From assembly GCA_900315675.1 (NCBI GenBank), contig OMZY01000012.1, forward strand, positions 25,680-89,679: 64,000 nt of DNA, read 5' to 3'. The notes under the pieces were generated by a model. It saw nothing but the letters and a program-made list of their open reading frames with translations. It ran no database searches and was not told where the DNA came from. Shown here in pieces: positions 55,528 to 64,000 of the stretch (positions within the stretch are counted from its first letter, which is position 1; every line of letters begins with the position of its first letter). Both the position numbers and the translations under genes were made by a program. The stretch comes from an uncultured Eubacteriales bacterium (GTDB taxonomy: Bacteria; Bacillota; Clostridia; Christensenellales; Aristaeellaceae).

Positions 55528-56373
55528 ATGAAAAAGCGGCTGGTTCCGGCAGTAATGGTCATTATGCTGCTGATCGGCGTTATACATACAGTTTTTACGG
55601 AGGGAAGTCCTATGGAAGAAATCATTATCCAGAGCCCCAACGGAAATGTGTTCGGCGTACTCCGGCTCCCGGAAGAAAAAACGCCGGTGCCCCTGATCAT
55701 CCTTTCCCACGGGTTCGGAGGCAATCACAGCCTGGACCTGGACAGCGCGGCTTATTTCAACAAAGCCGGCTTTGCCACCTTCAGCCTGGATTTCTGCGGC
55801 GGCGGGTTTAACTCCAGGAGCAGCGGAACCATGCTGGACATGTCCGTGCTGACGGAGGCGGCGGACCTGGACGCGGTGATTGATCATTTCCGGGGCGACG
55901 GGCGGATCTCGGAGATATGCCTGTGGGGAGCAAGCCAGGGCGGCTTTGTTTCCGCCTATGTTTCCTCCCGGCGGCCCGGGGACATCAAAGCGGTGGTGCT
56001 GGAGTTCCCGGCCATCGTGCTGCAGGACGATTCGGAAAAACGGAGGCTGCCGGACGGGACGTTCCCGGAAACCAGCAGCATCATGGGTTTCAGGATCAGC
56101 CGGAAATATGATGAGGACGCCACCTCCTTTAACCTTTATGATCTCCTGCCGTCCTATACCGGCCCGGTGCTGATCCTGCACGGAGATAAGGATCCCGTTG
56201 TTCCGCTGCGCTATTCGGAGAAAGCCAGGGAAACCTATCCCGACGCCCGGCTGATTGTGATGCCGGGACAGGGCCATGGCTTTACGGGAGCTTCCAAACA
56301 GGACGCCCTGGCCATGGAAACGGAATTCTTCCTGAAACAGGGCATCGGGCAAACGCCCGCGGAGGAAAAATAA
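55528..56373 (+). CDS. Exported or membrane-anchored alpha/beta hydrolase
   Basis: 281 aa. N-terminal hydrophobic segment (RLVPAVMVIMLLIGVIHTVF) that is a signal or anchor, then an alpha/beta-hydrolase fold: LIILSHGFGGNHSLDLDS (oxyanion loop), the nucleophile elbow LWGASQGGF (Ser136), acidic residue in ILHGDKDPVVP and His in GQGHGF. Similar to clostridial cinnamoyl-esterase/dienelactone-hydrolase-like proteins; a feruloyl or other ester substrate is possible but not shown. GGGAGGAAAT precedes the ATG. A TATACT -10 with extended TGC lies at 55490-55495. Confidence 0.82.
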   Translation: MKKRLVPAVMVIMLLIGVIHTVFTEGSPMEEIIIQSPNGNVFGVLRLPEEKTPVPLIILSHGFGGNHSLDLDSAAYFNKAGFATFSLDFCGGGFNSRSSGTMLDMSVLTEAADLDAVIDHFRGDGRISEICLWGASQGGFVSAYVSSRRPGDIKAVVLEFPAIVLQDDSEKRRLPDGTFPETSSIMGFRISRKYDEDATSFNLYDLLPSYTGPVLILHGDKDPVVPLRYSEKARETYPDARLIVMPGQGHGFTGASKQDALAMETEFFLKQGIGQTPAEEK

Positions 56374-56480
56374 CCCGCCTTATTTGTCGGTTTTGGATCC
56401 TGTTTTTCCGGCGGGACGCGTGATATGCTTTCCTCACGGTGAAGAAATCACCGGATCTGTTCGGAAGGAGGGCATGTAAG

Positions 56481-56657
56481 ATGTTCGGCATGGACAAAAC
56501 CAGAAGTGTGGGCCTGATCATCGCGGCTGCCGCGCTGATTCTGCTGGCGGCAAGAGGTGCCCGCGGACTGCTGTACTGTGTTGCCAGGTCAAGCGGACTT
56601 CTGATCGTGGTGGCTGTGGCTGCACTGGCTTACGGATTCATCCGGAAGAATGGATGA
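56481..56657 (+). CDS. Small membrane protein (58 aa)
   Basis: Two hydrophobic stretches (GLIIAAAALILLAARGARGLL and SGLLIVVAVAALAYGFI) after a short basic N-terminus MFGMDKTRS; ends RKNG. AAGGAGG is 9 nt before the ATG and a terminator follows, so it is a real monocistronic gene in appearance. No family recognised. Confidence 0.6.
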   Translation: MFGMDKTRSVGLIIAAAALILLAARGARGLLYCVARSSGLLIVVAVAALAYGFIRKNG

Positions 56658-56701
56658 TCCCGGACGGCCGTAATACCGGAACCGGCCGGCAGATTTGATA
56701 T

Positions 56702-56741
56702 ATCCGGCATCGGAGTCTGTCTCCGGTGCCGGATCTTTTTT
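56702..56741 (+). terminator. Terminator of 58-aa membrane protein gene
   Basis: 13-bp stem ATCCGGCATCGGA/TCCGGTGCCGGAT (one G-U pair), 7-nt loop, CTTTTTT. Confidence 0.85.
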
Positions 56742-56747
56742 GGCTGA

Positions 56748-56776
56748 TTGCCGGATTTCCGCTCTTTCTGTATAAT
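56748..56776 (+). promoter_or_regulatory. Promoter of nucleoside-kinase-like gene
   Basis: TTGCCG, 17 nt, TATAAT, immediately after the preceding terminator. Confidence 0.75.
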
Positions 56777-56821
56777 ACGGCTGGAATCGGAAAAAGAAGA
56801 AAACGGGGCAGGAAACCGGCA

Positions 56822-57562
56822 ATGACGGAATACAGGGTTCGGATCAACGGGATTGAAACAGCCGCGCACTACAGTGAACGGGCGGTGGAAGAGATTTTTG
56901 TACCTCTGCTGGAATGCCTGACGGAGCGGCAGCGGGCAGCGGGAAGACGTATCCTGGTGCTGCTGGCAGCACCGCCCGGAGCGGGAAAGAGCACGCTGGC
57001 CAGCTTCCTGGAACACCTGTCCCGGGAGCGGATCGGTCTGTGCCCGGTGCAGGCAGTGGGTATGGACGGGTTTCACCGGAGGCAGGAGTATCTGCTGAGC
57101 CACCGTACGGTGCGGGACGGCCGGGAAATTGCCATGGTGGAGATCAAGGGAGCTCCCGTGACGTTTGACCTGGAAAAGCTGTTATCCGCGGTGCGGAGGG
57201 TAGCGGCCGGGGAGATCTGCGGCTGGCCGGCCTATGACCGCCTGCTCCACAATCCGGTGGAGGACGCGGTGATCGTGGACGGGGACATTGTGCTTCTGGA
57301 GGGCAACTACCTGCTGCTGGAGGAGGATGGCTGGCGGGAACTGGCAGCCTGCGCGGATTATACGGTTTCGATCAGCGCCGGGGAGAAACTGCTGCGGGAC
57401 CGCCTGATTGACCGGAAAATCCATACCGGCGTGGCGGAGGACGCCGCGGTACGCTTTGTGGACTTCAGCGATATGCCCAATGTCCGGCTTTGCCTGGAAA
57501 AATCCGCTCCCGCTGACCTGCGGCTCCGACTGGATGACAACGGGGACTTCTGCAGGGATTGA
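56822..57562 (+). CDS. P-loop nucleoside/sugar kinase family protein (uridine kinase-like)
   Basis: 246 aa. Walker A is APPGAGKST (50-58); VGMDGFHRRQEYLLSH follows, as in the uridine kinase/phosphoribulokinase/pantothenate kinase group and the FrcK/YggC subfamily. IVLLEGNYLLLEEDGW carries the Walker-B-like acidic end and the lid arginines are in LLRDRLIDRKIHTG. It probably phosphorylates a nucleoside or small sugar alcohol; the exact substrate is unknown. Monocistronic with its own promoter and terminator. Confidence 0.8.
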   Translation: MTEYRVRINGIETAAHYSERAVEEIFVPLLECLTERQRAAGRRILVLLAAPPGAGKSTLASFLEHLSRERIGLCPVQAVGMDGFHRRQEYLLSHRTVRDGREIAMVEIKGAPVTFDLEKLLSAVRRVAAGEICGWPAYDRLLHNPVEDAVIVDGDIVLLEGNYLLLEEDGWRELAACADYTVSISAGEKLLRDRLIDRKIHTGVAEDAAVRFVDFSDMPNVRLCLEKSAPADLRLRLDDNGDFCRD

Positions 57563-57584
57563 GCAGGGCGGACGTGAATGAACG

Positions 57585-57625
57585 AAAAACAGCGCGGTGC
57601 TTTCGGGCACCGCGCTGCTGTTTTT
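57585..57625. terminator. Bidirectional terminator
   Basis: 10-bp stem AGCGCGGTGC/GCACCGCGCT, loop TTTCGG, with AAAAAC before and GTTTTT after; between the kinase and AraC genes. Confidence 0.85.
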
Positions 57626-57632
57626 CGGGGGA

Positions 57633-59876
57633 TTATTTTGCCGGGACGGAAGATCGGTTCTGCCGGCGGTACTGACCCGGCGTAATGCCGGTCTGCTGCT
57701 TGAAGAAGCGGATGAAGGAGGAAACGTTGGGCATGCCCACCTTCTCCCCGACAATCTGAACCGGTTCGTCGGTTTCCGACAGCAGCCGGCAGGCTTCCTT
57801 TTTCCGGAGGCCCTGCACATATTCCAGGATGCCTTGCCCGGTGCAGTTCTTGAAATAATGGGAAAGGTTGGAGGGCGTCAGGCTGAAGCGTTCAGCCATG
57901 GCCTGCAGGGAGAACATCTCGTCAAAACAGTTTTCGCCGATATAGGCTTTCATATCCCGGGCCCGGTCGTAACCCGCGTCCGGTTCCAGGGTGCGGATGG
58001 AGGCACAGGTTTCCTCCACAAACTTTTCCAGAAGCGTCAGCAGTTCCGGAACTGTATCGAAGGAAATCAGCTGCTCCAGCATTTCGGGCTGCGCGGCGGG
58101 ACCGGCGGAACCGTCCCGGCCGGTATACAGGGTGCGCACGGTCATGTTGACCACGTCGAAGCAGACCATCCGGGCATAGTTGAAGGAAACCGGTTCCCGC
58201 TGAAGGCCGCCCAGGATCCGGTGCAGGATCTTTCCGGCGTTTTCGGCGTCCGGCTGCAGCAGGTACCACTGCAGCTGTTCCATCTGTTCCCGCGGATAGT
58301 TCTCCAGCGAGGAGGAAGCATCCAGGTCGGGTGAATAAACGACCAGGCAGCCGCTGCCCCGCACCAGGCGGAACCGCAGCGCCCGTACGGCCTGGGAATA
58401 GGCTTTGCCGATGCTGGCTCCGGGGCATGGAAGACTCAGACCGATGGAGACCGGGAGACCTCCGGCTTTTTCCAGATGCTCTTTCAGACTGTAAAGCGTC
58501 TCCTCGACGCCGTCGTCCGCCGCGGCGCCGGGGAAGAGAATGGCCAGGCTGCCCTCATCCGGCAGGGCGGTGCATAGTACCGCGTCTTCCCGGCCGAAGG
58601 ACAGAGAGGACATGAACGCGTCGGCTTCCCGGCTCAGATCTGCCAGCTGTTCTTTTCCGCAGTCCAGCACGGCGATGCGGTACAGACCGTCCGCGGCGAT
58701 GGTCAGGCCGAGCCGGGAAAGCTCCTCCCGGACGGCGGAACCGTTCTCGCCGGACAACAGCCGGTACAGGCTGCCCTGCAGAAGAACCGAACGGCTTTCC
58801 TCCAGGGCCAGGCGGCTGGACTGGGTTTCCTGGGCCAGGGCGTCCAGCACCGCTTCCACCTGGCGCATTTCATCCGCTGCGCCGGGCCGGGCTTTGTAGC
58901 TGCTGCCCAAGGCTTTTTCCGTCAGACGCTTCAGGGGCTTGTAGTGCAGGTTGGACAGGAAATAGACGGCCGTGGCGCCCAGAATGGAGATGACGGCCAG
59001 CAGCAGGAGCATCAGCTGCTGGGCCCGGTGCATAGGCGCTTCAACCAGCCGGGCGGGGATCAGTACGGTGTAGTCCCAGCCCGCGATGGAGGAATGGGCG
59101 GAGGACAGCAGATACTTTTCCCCCTGCAGCATGATCCTGCCGGAGGCATCGCCCCCGGCCCGGAGGTATTCCTCCCGGGAAACCGGGCCGATCCCCAGCA
59201 GCAGGTTGCCTTCCGGATCAGTGATCTGCACGGTTCCGCCGTAATCATCCGTAATGGGAGCAACCATACGGCGCAGGCGGGAGGAGGGGATCACAAACAC
59301 GGTGCGCAGTTTCGGAGTGCGTGCCCCGGCCTGTACAGAAACAAACAGCGTGATGTATTCCGCTTCCAGGCCGCCGTACTGGCGGATCGTATCCTCCGGC
59401 CAGGTCAGGATGCTTTCCGGCCGGTCCACGGTTTCCAGAAAATCCTCCAGGGTATGGCGGCTGTAAACCAGCTGATTGGAGAAGAGCAGCTCCGGTTTGA
59501 TCCGGGAGGAGGAGGTAAAACAGTACTCCGTCCCGGAACGGTAGGCGATCAGGAACTCCGGCAGGGTGGAGACGGAGTGCAGCACGCCCAGGGTGTCCAC
59601 CGCTTTGCGGGCGGCTACCACGTCTCCCTCGTTGGTCCGGAGGTTGACCACCGAGTTGTTCTGAATCATATAGGAAATGTTGACCAGCTGTTCCAGCTGG
59701 GTATCCACGTTTTCCCGCATCTGGCTCAGCAGCCGGTCGTTGCTTTCGGCAATTTCCTGGCTGTAACGGTCCAGCAGGAAGGAATTGAACAGCACAAACA
59801 GAACCGCTACCGGCAGAAAAAGTACCAGCGCGTAGGAAAGAATATACCGGTAGAAGGTTCCGCTTTTGTTTCTCAT
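57633..59876 (-). CDS. Membrane-spanning AraC-family transcriptional regulator
   Basis: 747 aa. First membrane helix (about 12-32), an extracytoplasmic sensor domain of double-Cache type (about 33-290), a second helix (about 291-311, LMLLLLAVISILGATAVYFL), a HAMP-like/coiled linker, a GGDEF-like or YesN-type central region, and a C-terminal AraC DNA-binding domain with two helix-turn-helices (FSLQAMAERFSLTPSNLSHYF; QIVGEKVGMPNVSSFIRFFKQQTGITPGQYR, in parts). Such one-component regulators stand beside CUT1 ABC importers for oligosaccharides and control them; here the importer operon is divergent. No kinase is needed. Confidence 0.88.
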   Translation of the reverse strand: MRNKSGTFYRYILSYALVLFLPVAVLFVLFNSFLLDRYSQEIAESNDRLLSQMRENVDTQLEQLVNISYMIQNNSVVNLRTNEGDVVAARKAVDTLGVLHSVSTLPEFLIAYRSGTEYCFTSSSRIKPELLFSNQLVYSRHTLEDFLETVDRPESILTWPEDTIRQYGGLEAEYITLFVSVQAGARTPKLRTVFVIPSSRLRRMVAPITDDYGGTVQITDPEGNLLLGIGPVSREEYLRAGGDASGRIMLQGEKYLLSSAHSSIAGWDYTVLIPARLVEAPMHRAQQLMLLLLAVISILGATAVYFLSNLHYKPLKRLTEKALGSSYKARPGAADEMRQVEAVLDALAQETQSSRLALEESRSVLLQGSLYRLLSGENGSAVREELSRLGLTIAADGLYRIAVLDCGKEQLADLSREADAFMSSLSFGREDAVLCTALPDEGSLAILFPGAAADDGVEETLYSLKEHLEKAGGLPVSIGLSLPCPGASIGKAYSQAVRALRFRLVRGSGCLVVYSPDLDASSSLENYPREQMEQLQWYLLQPDAENAGKILHRILGGLQREPVSFNYARMVCFDVVNMTVRTLYTGRDGSAGPAAQPEMLEQLISFDTVPELLTLLEKFVEETCASIRTLEPDAGYDRARDMKAYIGENCFDEMFSLQAMAERFSLTPSNLSHYFKNCTGQGILEYVQGLRKKEACRLLSETDEPVQIVGEKVGMPNVSSFIRFFKQQTGITPGQYRRQNRSSVPAK

Positions 59877-59910
59877 TTTGGATCTCCGCCTTTTCCGTTA
59901 TGAGGGTCCT

Positions 59911-59940
59911 ATTATAGCATTTCATCCCTTCTGGGTACAA
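59911..59940 (-). promoter_or_regulatory. Promoter of AraC-family gene
   Basis: Minus strand: TTGTAC, 18 nt, TATAAT with extended TGC. Confidence 0.65.
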
Positions 59941-60056
59941 TGGCGGGAAAGGGAAACCGGCGATGGATTGGCAGAATTGACGATTCTAAAAATGCATATT
60001 TTGGGACGGCAATCCAATTTGTTTCAAGAAATGAATACCGATTCAAAAAGTGAAGA

Positions 60057-60085
60057 TTGACTATCTGGCACAAAATGCATACGAT
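60057..60085 (+). promoter_or_regulatory. Promoter of ABC importer operon
   Basis: TTGACT, 17 nt, TACGAT. About 115 bp of AT-rich sequence between it and the AraC promoter is the likely binding region of the regulator. Confidence 0.6.
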
Positions 60086-60153
60086 TTTGACATCCGAAGG
60101 GGCGGCAGCCCCGGAGACAGTTTTTATAAAATGAAAGGCGCGGTGGAAGCGGA

Positions 60154-61107
60154 ATGACAACGCTGGCTAAAAATCCGGGCAGGGATCTGCGGCTGAGTCC
60201 GGGGCGGAGAAAGCTGAATAAGATCCTGTGCAACTGGCAGCTGTATCTTTTCCTGCTGCCTGCACTGGCCTATTTCCTGATCTTCCGCTACTATCCGATG
60301 CTTGGCTTGCAGCTGGCTTTTAAGAAGTACAGGGCGGTTGAGGGAATCTGGGGAAGCCCCTGGGTCGGAACGAAATATTTTGAACAGTTTTTCCGCGGCC
60401 CCAATTTTGGCCGACTGATCACCAACACCCTGATGATCAGCGTAGGAACGCTGCTGATTTCTTTCCCGGTGCCGGTTCTCCTGGCGCTGCTGCTGAATCA
60501 GATTCCGTCCAAAAAATACAAGAAGCTGGTGCAGACTACGATCTACGCGCCGCATTTTATTTCTGTGGTGGTGCTGGTCGGTATTATCTCCCTGTTCTTT
60601 TCCCCGCGAAACGGAATTGTCAATCACCTGATTGCGGCCCTGGGCGGTACAAGAATTCACTTTATGGCGGAACCTTCCTGGTTCCGGCCTCTGTATATCG
60701 GCTCGGACATCTGGCAGAATGCCGGCTGGGGCAGCATCATCTACCTGGCGGCCCTTTCCAATATCAATCCGGAACTGCACGAAGCGGCTATCATGGACGG
60801 CGCCAACAAGTACCAGCGGGTCTGGCATATTGACCTGCCGGGGATCCTGCCCACGGTGGTGATCATGTTCATCCTCGGCGCCGGAAAGGTGATGACGGTG
60901 GGCTTTGAGAAAGCGTTCCTGATGAAAAATGACCTGAATGTATCCACCTCGGAAATAATATCCGTTTATGTTTATCAGCGGGGACTGCTGGATAATCAGC
61001 CCAGCCTTTCCACCGCTGTAGGAATGTTTGAGTCGGTGGTGAATCTAGTGCTGATTACAACCGTGAACTTTATTTCGAAAAAAGTATCCGATTCCTCGCT
61101 CTTCTGA
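60154..61107 (+). CDS. ABC transporter permease, LplB type
   Basis: 317 aa, six membrane helices, CUT1 (MalF-like) family. The N-terminal signature LYLFLLPALAYFLIFRYYPMLGLQLAFKKY is given here by its ends; the EAA loop that docks the ATPase is EAAIMDGANKYQRVWHIDLP. The LplB subgroup serves importers of complex carbohydrates such as pectin or xylan fragments. GGTGGAAGCGG precedes the ATG. First gene of an operon with a second permease and a binding protein; the ATPase is not encoded here and is probably a shared MsmK-type protein. Confidence 0.9.
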   Translation: MTTLAKNPGRDLRLSPGRRKLNKILCNWQLYLFLLPALAYFLIFRYYPMLGLQLAFKKYRAVEGIWGSPWVGTKYFEQFFRGPNFGRLITNTLMISVGTLLISFPVPVLLALLLNQIPSKKYKKLVQTTIYAPHFISVVVLVGIISLFFSPRNGIVNHLIAALGGTRIHFMAEPSWFRPLYIGSDIWQNAGWGSIIYLAALSNINPELHEAAIMDGANKYQRVWHIDLPGILPTVVIMFILGAGKVMTVGFEKAFLMKNDLNVSTSEIISVYVYQRGLLDNQPSLSTAVGMFESVVNLVLITTVNFISKKVSDSSLF

Positions 61108-61138
61108 GCGGAAACCGGCAGGAAGGAGGGAGCCACGC

Positions 61139-62056
61139 ATGCTGCAGACGGAACTGGCGGCAGGAAGAAAGAGAAAAATCAGTGAAACCAGGGCAGACCG
61201 GATCTTTGATGTGATGAACTATGTGATCCTGACGATCTGCCTCCTGCTGGTGGCTTATCCCCTGTATTTCGTTGTGATTGCTTCCATATCGGATCCGGTG
61301 GACGTCAATGCGGGAAAAGTGATCCTGTATCCGGTAAAGGCCACGATGGACGGATACAGGCGCATTCTGGAATACGATTCTTTCTTCAGCGGCTATCGAA
61401 ATACGCTGCTTTATACCGGACTGGGAACCCTGGTGAATATGCTGATCACCGTTCCGGCGGCCTATGCCCTGTCCCGGAAGGATCTGGTGGGCCGGAACTT
61501 CTTTATGATGCTGATCACGTTCACCATGATTTTCTCCGGCGGCCTGATGCCGACATTCCTGCTGGTGCGCGGCCTGAACCTGCTGGATACAATCTGGGCA
61601 ATGGTTCTTCCGGTGGCGGTGAGCTCCTGGAACCTGATTGTGGCCCGGACCTTTTTCCAGCAGACGATCCCGGATGACCTGCTGGAGGCGGCACAGCTGG
61701 ACGGTGCGACCAATGTACAGTTTTTTATGAAGGTTGTGCTGCCGCTGTCCAAGTCTATTCTGGCGGTGCTGGTGCTCTTCTATGCAGTGAGTCACTGGAA
61801 CAGGTACCAGGAAGCCCTGTTCTATCTGAGAACGGACAGCAAACGTCCGCTCCAGCTGGTTCTGCGGAGTATCCTGTTCGAGAACTCTATGAACGACATG
61901 GTGGATGACGCTGCCAACCTGGCGGCGCAGATGAGGCTGGGAGAACTGATCAAGTATGGGGTGATTATCGCCTCCTCCCTTCCGCTGCTGATCCTGTATC
62001 CCTTCCTCCAGCGCTATTTCATTCAGGGTGTAATGATCGGAGCAGTGAAGGGCTAA
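61139..62056 (+). CDS. ABC transporter permease, YtcP type
   Basis: 305 aa, six membrane helices, partner (MalG-like) of the LplB-type permease. Marks: VILTICLLLVAYPLYFVVIASISDP near the start in parts, SGGLMPTFLLVRGLNLLDTIWA and the EAA loop EAAQLDGATNVQFFMKVVLP, ending YFIQGVMIGAVKG as is usual. AGGAAGGAGGG precedes the ATG, 31 nt after the first permease gene. Confidence 0.9.
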   Translation: MLQTELAAGRKRKISETRADRIFDVMNYVILTICLLLVAYPLYFVVIASISDPVDVNAGKVILYPVKATMDGYRRILEYDSFFSGYRNTLLYTGLGTLVNMLITVPAAYALSRKDLVGRNFFMMLITFTMIFSGGLMPTFLLVRGLNLLDTIWAMVLPVAVSSWNLIVARTFFQQTIPDDLLEAAQLDGATNVQFFMKVVLPLSKSILAVLVLFYAVSHWNRYQEALFYLRTDSKRPLQLVLRSILFENSMNDMVDDAANLAAQMRLGELIKYGVIIASSLPLLILYPFLQRYFIQGVMIGAVKG

Positions 62057-62077
62057 AGCCCTGAACTGCGAAGATCA

Positions 62078-62110
62078 TTCACTCTTCACTCTTCACTCTT
62101 CACTCTTCAC
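62078..62110 (+). repeat. 7-bp tandem repeat (TTCACTC)n
   Basis: About 4.7 copies of TTCACTC between the second permease and the binding-protein gene. It is followed at 62137-62163 by another AT-rich imperfect palindrome (AATTCTGAATTCTTAATTC...). Confidence 0.75.
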
Positions 62111-62218
62111 CGGCAACTCCCATGCGGCATGACCAATAATTCTGAATTCTTAATTCTGAATTGGTTTTAAGGGCTGTCTGCCCTGCAATATAACATTTTT
62201 TTCAAGGAGGAAACAGAC

Positions 62219-63790
62219 ATGAAACGGATCCTGGCAATCATCCTGGCCCTGGCTATGATGCTGTCCTGTGCGGCAGTCCTGGCTGAAGGCTACCCCCTCG
62301 TGGATTCCCCTGCGGAATTCAACCTGATCATCCGTGTGCGTCCGCTGCACGGTGATCCGGACGAAATGGTGTTCTTCAAGAACCTGGAGGAACTCACCGG
62401 CATCCATATTAACTGGGAAAAGATCCAGCAGGCGGAATATGACGAGAAAAAGAACCTGCTGCTGGCGGCCAACAAGGACCTGCCGGACGGTTTCTTCGGA
62501 AAATTCTCCCTGAGTTCTTCTGACCTGGTGGTTTACGGATCCCAGGGAATCCTGATTCCGCTGAACGACCTGATTGAGGAGAACGCTCCCAACCTGAAGG
62601 CGCTGCTGGAACGCCGCCCGGACATCAGGTCCATGATCACCGCGCCTGACGGAAACATCTATTCCACCCCCTATGTACAGGAAGGTGAAGACGGCACCAT
62701 CGCTTCCAACATTATGATCAACAAGACCTGGCTGGAGCGCCTGGGACTGGAAAAACCCACCACCCTCGAGGAGCTCGAGACGGTGCTGACTGCTTTTAAG
62801 GAACAGGACGCCAACGGAAACGGTGATCCCAACGATGAGATCCCCATGACCTTCAAGTTCCTGGGCTCCCAGCGCGATATCGGCGGCTTCTTCGGTGCGT
62901 TCGGCTATGCGGATACCCTGGCGCAGGGCAATGCCCATATCGTTGTGGGTGAAGACGGACAGCTGGTGTTCGTGCCGGTTACCGAAGGCTACAAGGAAGG
63001 CTGCAAATACCTGTATGAACACTTCTTTGCCAAAGGCCTGATCGATCAGGAAGGCTTCACCATGGACAAGAAGACCTACAATGCTCAGAACCAGGGCGAG
63101 ATCGCCAACATCGGCGTGTTCATGTGCTGGAATGCCTTTGACCTGGGTACTGTGCACGAGGATGAATATGAACCCATGAGCCCCCTCCTCGGACCGAACG
63201 GCACCACTTCCTGGGGAACCTCTCCCGACTCCACTATGTCAGCCAACGGCTTCTCCATCACCAATGTCTGCAAGGATCCTGCCCTGCTGATGAAGTGGGT
63301 GGATACCTTCTATGATCCGATCCAGTCCATGCAGTGCGACCTGGGCCCCATCGGCATCAATATCAAGGATAACGGCGACGGCACCTATGATTACATCGAT
63401 ACGCCCGAAGGCATGAGCTACGACGAGTTCCGCTATAAGGAAGCATTCGCCTCCGACGGTCCGATCGCGCTGACCAGTGACTTCTTCGGCAGCAAGATCC
63501 CGCGTTCCGCCGGCCATCAGGCGAAGTTTGACCGCAATGAGAACTACTACCGCAAGTACGCCACCAGCGTCTACCTGCCCAGCATGATCCTCAGTGAGGA
63601 AGATACCGATGACCTGAATCTCATCAAGACCGATATCATCAACTATGCAGAGGAAATGCGCGCCAAGTGGCTGTCCCAGGGCGGTGTTGAAGCGGAATGG
63701 GACGATTATATCGCCCGCCTGAACAGCATGGGTCTGGAACAATACATGGAGATCTATCAGCGGAATTACACTGCGACCCACAGCAACTGA
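62219..63790 (+). CDS. CUT1-family extracellular solute-binding protein
   Basis: 523 aa lipoprotein-like binding protein: signal MKRILAIILALAMMLSCAAVLAEG with Cys17 as a possible lipid site. Typical of large (about 500-550 aa) binding proteins with LplB/YtcP permeases for oligosaccharides. It contains an EF-hand-like insertion DANGNGDPNDEIPMTF at 197-212 that may bind calcium, and GVFMCWNAFDLG, WMKWVDTFYDP-like segments of the second lobe. AAGGAGG lies 8 nt before the ATG. Controlled with the permeases by the divergent AraC protein; the 160-nt gap with repeats may adjust its expression. Confidence 0.9.
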   Translation: MKRILAIILALAMMLSCAAVLAEGYPLVDSPAEFNLIIRVRPLHGDPDEMVFFKNLEELTGIHINWEKIQQAEYDEKKNLLLAANKDLPDGFFGKFSLSSSDLVVYGSQGILIPLNDLIEENAPNLKALLERRPDIRSMITAPDGNIYSTPYVQEGEDGTIASNIMINKTWLERLGLEKPTTLEELETVLTAFKEQDANGNGDPNDEIPMTFKFLGSQRDIGGFFGAFGYADTLAQGNAHIVVGEDGQLVFVPVTEGYKEGCKYLYEHFFAKGLIDQEGFTMDKKTYNAQNQGEIANIGVFMCWNAFDLGTVHEDEYEPMSPLLGPNGTTSWGTSPDSTMSANGFSITNVCKDPALLMKWVDTFYDPIQSMQCDLGPIGINIKDNGDGTYDYIDTPEGMSYDEFRYKEAFASDGPIALTSDFFGSKIPRSAGHQAKFDRNENYYRKYATSVYLPSMILSEEDTDDLNLIKTDIINYAEEMRAKWLSQGGVEAEWDDYIARLNSMGLEQYMEIYQRNYTATHSN

Positions 63791-63840
63791 ATGACGTCCC
63801 CCCAGGGACCGGCATCAGCCGGTTCGTGGTAACCTCCTTT

Positions 63841-63870
63841 CTCCCCCGGCCGATCACCGGGGGAGTTTTT
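63841..63870 (+). terminator. Terminator of ABC importer operon
   Basis: CTCCCCCGG/CCGGGGGAG 9-bp stem, 7-nt loop, TTTTT. Confidence 0.9.
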
Positions 63871-63910
63871 CGCTGAAATAAAGAAACCCCGGTGCCTGCA
63901 ATGAACCGCT

Positions 63911-64000
63911 TCCCGTCAAGTGGACAGTGAAATAAAAAACAGGATGGGAACAAGAAATCTCTGGTAACCAACAAAGGCTGCCAGAGGTTTTCTTTGGAGA
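63911..64000. other. Possible start of a mobile element or new transcription unit at window end
   Basis: Sequence GTCAAGTGGACAGTGAAATA near 63915-63934 resembles terminal sequences of some IS3-type elements, and CTCTGG/CCAGAG hairpin pairing with a T-rich tail and TTTGGAGA follow. The window ends before any coding sequence, so this is only a hint. Confidence 0.2.

Noticed and set aside
1-64000. tRNA and rRNA genes
   Set aside because: No cloverleaf with a TTCGANTC-type T-arm and no rRNA signature was recognised; the only tRNA-related element is the T-box.

Overview
The window looks like chromosome from an anaerobic, fairly GC-rich Clostridia bacterium, probably a gut or rumen lineage near Christensenellales/Aristaeellaceae. 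The lineage is inferred; no 16S gene is present. Supporting signs are a SCIFF ranthipeptide with its radical SAM maturase, a T-box leader, the rpsF-ssb-rpsR operon with a four-cysteine-type S18, a clostripain-like C11 peptidase, RecO and SMC of Firmicutes type, many lipoprotein-like secreted proteins, and sigma-A promoters of TTGACA-17-TATAAT type. No tRNA, rRNA, CRISPR array or complete insertion sequence was found.

Layout. 1-9500: tail of an FMN 2-hydroxy-acid dehydrogenase, recO, an ECF sigma/anti-sigma pair, a DUF-type protein, a Nudix hydrolase, a HAD phosphatase, two small proteins, a large GH2 beta-galactosidase and an XRE regulator/membrane protein pair. 9500-17600: secreted protein, C11 peptidase, the SCIFF peptide-maturase-decarboxylase cluster, a TraX-like protein and rpsF-ssb-rpsR. 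17700-22200: malic enzyme plus a 2-hydroxycarboxylate transporter, divergent from an AEC-type carrier, which together look like a malate utilisation locus. 22200-29300: secreted lipoproteins, a two-component system facing a locus of two very short peptides, and a diguanylate cyclase. 29300-45300: XRE/membrane pair, MATE pump, smc, secreted proteins, lysA, an orphan radical SAM protein, PIG-L deacetylase, J-domain protein, murA, a solute-binding protein and two microproteins. 45300-57600: a second ECF sigma/anti-sigma pair, a second MATE pump, a T-box-controlled XRE-cupin-acyl-CoA ligase, two EAL proteins, a hydrolase and a nucleoside-kinase-like protein. 57600-64000: a membrane-sensing AraC regulator divergent from a LplB/YtcP-type ABC sugar importer without its ATPase.

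The most unusual system is at 48764-51419. A complete T-box riboswitch (promoter, Stem I apical motifs, T-box bulge, 13-bp terminator) sits in front of a single gene fusing an XRE domain, a cupin and an AMP-forming acyl-CoA synthetase. T-boxes normally control aminoacyl-tRNA synthetases and amino-acid biosynthesis or transport genes. The arrangement suggests that starvation for an amino acid switches on activation of an organic acid. One explanation is the rumen-type route in which phenylacetate or branched-chain fatty acids are activated to CoA thioesters and reductively carboxylated back to amino acids.

Other points of interest are a family of about 110-136-bp inverted-repeat intergenic elements, a response regulator flanked by 11-bp-spaced direct repeats facing a peptide transcript whose ribosome site is occluded, a probable AUC start codon, a promoter embedded in a terminator, and a SCIFF peptide with a seventh cysteine.
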